From NCBI RefSeq assembly GCF_000297095.1, contig NZ_AEEA01000017.1:1-45926 (forward strand): 45,926 bases of DNA, given 5' to 3'. The notes under the pieces were generated by a model that searched no databases, was not told the origin of the DNA, and saw only the letters and a program-made list of their open reading frames with translations. Source of the stretch: Treponema primitia ZAS-1. GTDB taxonomy: Bacteria; Spirochaetota; Spirochaetia; Treponematales; Breznakiellaceae. The translations under genes and the position numbers were made by a program. Shown here piece by piece: positions 42,216 through 45,926 of the stretch. How positions within the stretch are numbered: position 1 is the stretch's first letter; the number at the start of each line of letters is the position of its first letter.

Positions 42216-43041
42216 CTATAACCCGATCCTGACCGGACAGATCCTGATAGATTCTGATATCCCGGTATCCCTTTTTTTCCAGTATCAGGGTAATTCCCGC
42301 CATTTGTCTAGGGTCCGCTTCCATAAGGAGCCTCCCCCCGGGCAGCAGGTAAGAGGGCGCCCCGTCGATGATCCTCCGCACCAGGTCCAGCCCGTCTTCC
42401 CCCCCGTCCAGCGCCAAAAGCGGTTCCCCCCGGACTTCCCGGGCAAGGGCGGCGATTTCCCCGGAAGCAACATAGGGAGGGTTGGCGGTGATAAGGGAGA
42501 AACGTGTTTTCGGAATCGATACAAAGAGATCCGACTCCAGAAAATGTATCGCCCCATCGCTCCCCAAAAGCTGCCGGGCGTTTTCCCGGGCCACGGCCAG
42601 GGTCTTCACTGAGATATCCGAAGCGTAGACCTCCAGGGAGGGTAGTTCGTGCTTCAAGGCTATGGCTACCGCCCCGGATCCGGTGCAGAGATCCAGTACG
42701 GTCAGCTCCTGATCCTTACCAATGGTCAGGACCGCTTCTACCAGGGTTTCTGTGTCCGGCCGGGGGACCAGAACATCGGGGGTGACGATAAAGTCCAGGC
42801 CGCGGAATTCCTTACGGCCCAGGATATAGGCGGTACATTCCCCGGCAATACGGCGATCCAGGAGGCCTGCAAAATCCGCAGCGGCGTCTTCGCGTAACGC
42901 TTCGGCATCCCGGAGTATAATTTTTTCCTTGTTAGTCTTAAGAATAAAAGCCAGGAATAGTGCGGTGTCCAAACCGGGATTTTCGATTCCCGCGTTTCTG
43001 AGCCGCGCCACGCCCTGGGTAAGGGCTTCCCGTATAGTCAT
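42187..43041 (-). CDS. prmC: Release factor glutamine methyltransferase PrmC
   Basis: Methylates the GGQ glutamine of release factors RF1 and RF2. The 284-residue protein has a helical N-terminal domain and an AdoMet fold with VLDLCTGSGAVAIALK and the catalytic NPPYVASGE. PRPDTETLVEA is also family-typical. It begins 11 bases after prfA, whose product is its substrate, the usual arrangement in bacteria. Its last 29 bases overlap the start of rel. Confidence 0.93.
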   Translation of the reverse strand: MTIREALTQGVARLRNAGIENPGLDTALFLAFILKTNKEKIILRDAEALREDAAADFAGLLDRRIAGECTAYILGRKEFRGLDFIVTPDVLVPRPDTETLVEAVLTIGKDQELTVLDLCTGSGAVAIALKHELPSLEVYASDISVKTLAVARENARQLLGSDGAIHFLESDLFVSIPKTRFSLITANPPYVASGEIAALAREVRGEPLLALDGGEDGLDLVRRIIDGAPSYLLPGGRLLMEADPRQMAGITLILEKKGYRDIRIYQDLSGQDRVIDGIAGCDVQ

Positions 43042-43052
43042 AGCTCACACGA

Positions 43053-44138
43053 TCACGAAGCGGCGGTTACCGATGCTGTGGTTTGGAGTAATTCTTCCCG
43101 GGCGGAAAGTTTAAGGGCGTCGAAGAGTTCTTCCACATCCCCCTGCATGATCAGGTCCAGTTTATAGAGCGTAAGGTTGATACGATGATCCGTAAGGCGG
43201 TTTTGGGGGAAGTTGTAGGTACGGATACGCTCAGAGCGGTCCCCGCTGCCTACTTGGTTTTTCCGGGCCTCCGAACGGGAGGCGGCGGCTTTGGCTTCCT
43301 CCATTTCGTAGATCCGTGCCCGGAGTACACGCATGGCTTTGGCCTTGTTTTTAATCTGGCTCTTTTCATCCTGACATTGGACCACCACCCCGGAGGGGAT
43401 ATGGGTGATCCGTACCGCCGAGTCGGTGGTGTTAACACACTGACCCCCGGGACCGCCGGCACGCATCACATCGATACGGAGGTCTTCGGTACGTATATCG
43501 ATTTCGGTCTCGTCCGCTTCGGGGAGCACCGCCACGGTTACTGCGGAGGTGTGGATACGGCCCGAAGCTTCGGTAGCGGGAACCCGCTGAACACGGTGTA
43601 CCCCCGACTCGTAGCGGAGATTTTCGTACACATTATTACCGCTGATGGAAAAAACGATTTCCTTAAAGCCCCCAAGCTCGGTTTCGTTGGAGCTCATAAT
43701 TTCAAACTTCCAGCCCTTGGTTTCCGCAAACCGGGAATACATACGGTAGAGGTCCGACGCAAAGAGGGCCGCCTCGTCGCCGCCGGTACCCGCCCGGATT
43801 TCCATGATGATATTCTTTTCGTCCAGGGGGTCCTTGGGGATAAGCAGGAATTTGAGGCGATCCTCCGCATCCTTTAGATGGGTTTCCAGTTCCCGGCTTT
43901 CTTCCTTGGCCATTTCCCGCATATCCGGATCCTTTTCATCCTGGATCAGGGTTTTGGTGTCCGCAAGCTGGGCGGAAATTTCTTCGATTTCCCTTTGAGT
44001 GCCGGCAATGGTATCCAATTGGGAATATTCCCTCATGGTATCGCGGTATTTTTTCTGATCCTTCACCAGCTCAGGGTCCTGGATTAGGCCCGATAGTTCA
44101 TCATACCGCCGCAGCAGTGATTCAAGACGTTCGTTCAC
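43053..44138 (-). CDS. prfA: Peptide chain release factor 1
   Basis: Recognises UAA/UAG and triggers release. The 361-residue protein has the catalytic GGQ in RAGGPGGQCVN and the domain-2 region with VHRVQRVPATEASGRIHTS, as in RF1. The frame is open far upstream, but I start at GTG 44138 (VNERLESLLRRYDEL): AGGAG lies about ten bases before it and the upstream part is a different small gene in another frame. That gene's stop is one base away, so the two may be coupled. Confidence 0.95.
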   Translation of the reverse strand: MNERLESLLRRYDELSGLIQDPELVKDQKKYRDTMREYSQLDTIAGTQREIEEISAQLADTKTLIQDEKDPDMREMAKEESRELETHLKDAEDRLKFLLIPKDPLDEKNIIMEIRAGTGGDEAALFASDLYRMYSRFAETKGWKFEIMSSNETELGGFKEIVFSISGNNVYENLRYESGVHRVQRVPATEASGRIHTSAVTVAVLPEADETEIDIRTEDLRIDVMRAGGPGGQCVNTTDSAVRITHIPSGVVVQCQDEKSQIKNKAKAMRVLRARIYEMEEAKAAASRSEARKNQVGSGDRSERIRTYNFPQNRLTDHRINLTLYKLDLIMQGDVEELFDALKLSAREELLQTTASVTAAS

Positions 44139-44139
44139 C

Positions 44140-44310
44140 TTAGAGTTTCTCCTGGAATTGGGGACAGGAATAAACCACCACTTCCATGGGATCGTCCTTG
44201 GCGGAAAATTCTTCCATGGCCTTGAAGAGGGTACCCTGAATACGACAGACGTCGTTTTGGTTGCAAAGCGGACAGGCGCCATTACCCCGGGGGTTAATCA
44301 CTATATCCAT
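44140..44310 (-). CDS. Four-cysteine 56-residue protein upstream of prfA
   Basis: A 56-residue frame from ATG 44310 to TAA 44140. It contains GACPLCNQNDVC (C-x2-C-x5-C) and a fourth Cys in VVVYSCPQFQEKL, which would allow one zinc ion. The middle is LFKAMEEFSAKDDPMEV. It stops one base before the prfA GTG and shares prfA's ribosome-site region (the last codons are AGGAGAAACTC), so coupled translation is likely. Upstream is TATATT nine bases from the ATG, hinting at a leaderless message. The codon choice looks coding, and I think a conserved small protein, but I cannot name a family. Confidence 0.72.
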   Translation of the reverse strand: MDIVINPRGNGACPLCNQNDVCRIQGTLFKAMEEFSAKDDPMEVVVYSCPQFQEKL

Positions 44311-44384
44311 TATATGTATAATATAGCAGAAAGAAGATTATCCGTACAGTAGCCGGAAAAGCAGCTTTCTATTAGAATGATACT

Positions 44385-44813
44385 ATGCAGATAGGGGATC
44401 TGATTTGGCATTTTACAAGGACGGTGCAGAAATTTATCCGGGAAACGGCGCCTGAATTCTTTCAAACCCGGCGAAGGATCGTGTTATTGGGCATTGGGGG
44501 GGCGGTCTTGGTTTTAATCCTCGCTTTTGTTGCAGTATTAATGGTACAGGGTCATATTCGCACGGTAAGATCCCGGGCCGCCGCCAAGGAGCTGGCGGAT
44601 TCTTTTAAACCCCTGGCCATATCGCCGGAGGATTTCTTTTTACCCGGAGAACCGGACGCGCTCCCTGAGTTTATCCCCGAACGTCTCCCCCGGGATACCT
44701 GGACCGTTGATGACGCCCGCCCGTACTGGACCGATCCTCTGGAGGGAAATACCCGGCTATGGCGGGATCGTTTTGGAGCGGAGATTGATACGCTGATGGA
44801 TGGTGTTCCGTGA
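44385..44813 (+). CDS. Single-span membrane protein, unknown
   Basis: A 142-residue protein with an amphipathic N-terminus, one strong helix (VLLGIGGAVLVLILAFVAVLM, about 33-53) and a periplasmic C-terminal tail rich in Pro and acidic residues (LPEFIPERLPRDTW, ARPYWTDPLEGN). No family recognised. It is divergent from the four-cysteine gene with 74 bases between starts and no clear ribosome site. Its stop overlaps the GTG start of the next lipoprotein gene by four bases, so the two form a unit, probably in the envelope. Confidence 0.75.
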   Translation: MQIGDLIWHFTRTVQKFIRETAPEFFQTRRRIVLLGIGGAVLVLILAFVAVLMVQGHIRTVRSRAAAKELADSFKPLAISPEDFFLPGEPDALPEFIPERLPRDTWTVDDARPYWTDPLEGNTRLWRDRFGAEIDTLMDGVP

Positions 44814-45926
44814 GCCCTGTAAAACATCTTTTTCCCCTGGGACTCATACTCTGCTGCCTCCTGTCCTGGTCCTGCAAGGGTCTCCCCAAGGTGAATATGG
44901 CCTCTCCGGAAGAGGAACCCTATGAAGACTATGAGGATTACGGGGATTATGAAGACTACGGGGATGTGGATTATGACTGGTCCCAGGTTGAGGATGATGA
45001 TCCATCCCTGGCCTTACCCCCCGGTCCCCCCCCGAAGGCTGGCCGGCTGAGTTGGACGAGCCGTTTTTAGAATTCGCCGAGGTTTTCCTTCCGGATCCGC
45101 CCCCCGGGGAAAGCGCCATAGTTCTGGCGGAACCCCTTCCCGAACCGCTTGCCCCGGATCTGTCGCCCCTTGCGCCGGTCCTGGCGGCAGAGTCCCCCCC
45201 GGAAGAACCCTCATCTGAAGAGACCTCGCCGGAGGAGGCTTCGCCGTCTGAGCTTGCCGCTCCGTCCGAACCATCGTCTCCGCAGGAGCCGCCGTCTCCG
45301 CCGCCGCCGCCGCGGATCGTCAGGCCCGCGGAACCCATACCGCCTCCTCCCCGGGCCAGGGAACCCATACTGCTTCCGGTAAACCCCATTCCGGATCCGC
45401 CCGCCCGGACTCCCCCGACCTTCACGCCGGCGCCTATTCCGGCGCTTCCTGAAGGCGTTTCTTCCCGGATCGTCCGGGCCATGGTTGGGCAGGCTGTAGA
45501 GGTTCCGTTCCGGGGAACCGGCTGGGTCTATCTGGGGGAATCCGCCTCCAAGCGGGGTTTAAACTACAATTCCCGGCGCCTGGATTCTGAAGGTCAGACC
45601 TTTGTTTTCCTGGCCGCCGAAGCCGGGACCTATGAACTCAAATTCTACCGCCAGGATTTTATCCGGGATTATATCATCAACGATTTAGTAAGCGTCATTG
45701 TCGAAGAGGCGCCCCTGGCCTCGTTAAGCTTCGGCGCTCCGGTCGACCGGGGCAGGGTGAGCGCCGAACCCCGCTGGCCTACTGTGCCCGGAGAGCCGCT
45801 CCCTGCATCTGAAGCCGTGCCGCCGAATCCCCGAGACACCGTTCCTGGTAGGGCTGCTCCTGCCGCGCCGCCCGCCGCAGCGGCATCGCCCGGGTCTGTT
45901 CCCGCCGCACCGCCCGCCGTCGTTCC
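44810..45926 (+). CDS. Proline-rich lipoprotein split at a C8 tract, runs off window
   Basis: The frame from GTG 44810 has a lipoprotein signal (LILCCLLSWSC, Cys at 22), then a Tyr/Glu/Asp-rich segment of tandem YEDY/YGDY units, and stops at 45070. Right after the C8 run at 45026-45033 the other frame opens (EGWPAELDEPFLEF) and stays open to the window end, about 297 codons, passing a Pro/Glu/Ala-rich stalk to a folded region with VEVPFRGTGWVYLGE and AAEAGTYELKFYRQDF. Adding one C joins the two. The result would be a long surface lipoprotein with an extended stalk. The break could be slippage (phase variation), a mutation, or a sequence error. Confidence 0.75.

Noticed and set aside
44139..44282. 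N-terminal extension of prfA
   Set aside because: The extra 48 residues are out of frame with the four-cysteine gene and unlike any RF1; GTG 44138 gives the usual length.
44844..45482. Glycine/serine-rich frame on the minus strand opposite the proline-rich lipoprotein
   Set aside because: Antisense of Pro/Glu codons gives Gly/Ser; no ribosome site and no domain.

Overview
The window looks like chromosomal DNA of a spirochaete, most likely a host-associated (gut) Treponema. This is inferred from gene content, not from a marker gene. Supporting signs are many predicted lipoproteins with relaxed lipoboxes, a def-fmt-PASTA cluster, lysine synthesis through DapL, a chemoreceptor beside a hybrid kinase, and one long Rel protein. 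Most genes are GC-rich with GGAGG-type ribosome sites. Three AT-richer islands (about 0.6-2.8, 26.3-27.9 and 39.4-40.1 kb) stand out. I saw no rRNA, tRNA or CRISPR array.

Layout. 1-3.0 kb: repeats, then a marR / DUF3781 (frameshifted) / MFS exporter cassette lying between two 210-bp direct repeats. 3.0-7.5 kb: fatty-acid operon fabH-D-G-F-Z (minus strand) with a clear promoter and a palindrome just downstream of its -10. 7.6-9.3 kb: AMP-forming acyl ligase, divergent from a lipoprotein gene and a purine-type permease. 11.5-15.9 kb: Hsp20, a PfkB sugar/nucleoside kinase, acetate kinase and mannose-1-phosphate guanylyltransferase. 16.0-22.8 kb: MATE exporter, RarD-like permease, def, fmt, a PASTA membrane protein, a small membrane protein and RecQ. 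22.9-23.7 kb: Phd/VapC-type toxin-antitoxin pair with promoter and operator. 23.7-34.2 kb: lysine genes (dapL-lysA, asd, dapA, and an ion transporter-lysC-dapB operon), interrupted by an AT-rich stretch with a two-domain lipoprotein and a small exported protein, and by a retropepsin-like protease gene. 34.3-39.1 kb: response regulator and multidomain hybrid kinase divergent from a chemoreceptor. 39.1-40.1 kb: another inverted-repeat element and an outer-membrane-type protein. 40.1-44.3 kb: rel, prmC, prfA and a 56-residue four-cysteine protein. 44.4 kb to the end: a membrane protein and a proline-rich lipoprotein whose frame breaks at a C8 tract.

How the genes work together. The fab operon gives initiation, malonyl loading and three of the four elongation steps; acyl carrier protein and enoyl reductase are not here. 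The aspartate-family genes give every step from aspartate to lysine except the tetrahydrodipicolinate-independent dapF epimerase, which must lie elsewhere if the product is lysine. def/fmt/prfA/prmC serve translation start and stop. Acetate kinase fits a fermentative or acetogenic life.

Most notable: a family of G-rich inverted-repeat elements flanking accessory DNA, twin operators in front of the MFS gene, a Rel protein whose hydrolase metal site is degenerate, a C8 tract that splits a lipoprotein gene, and the unannotated-looking four-cysteine microprotein in front of prfA.
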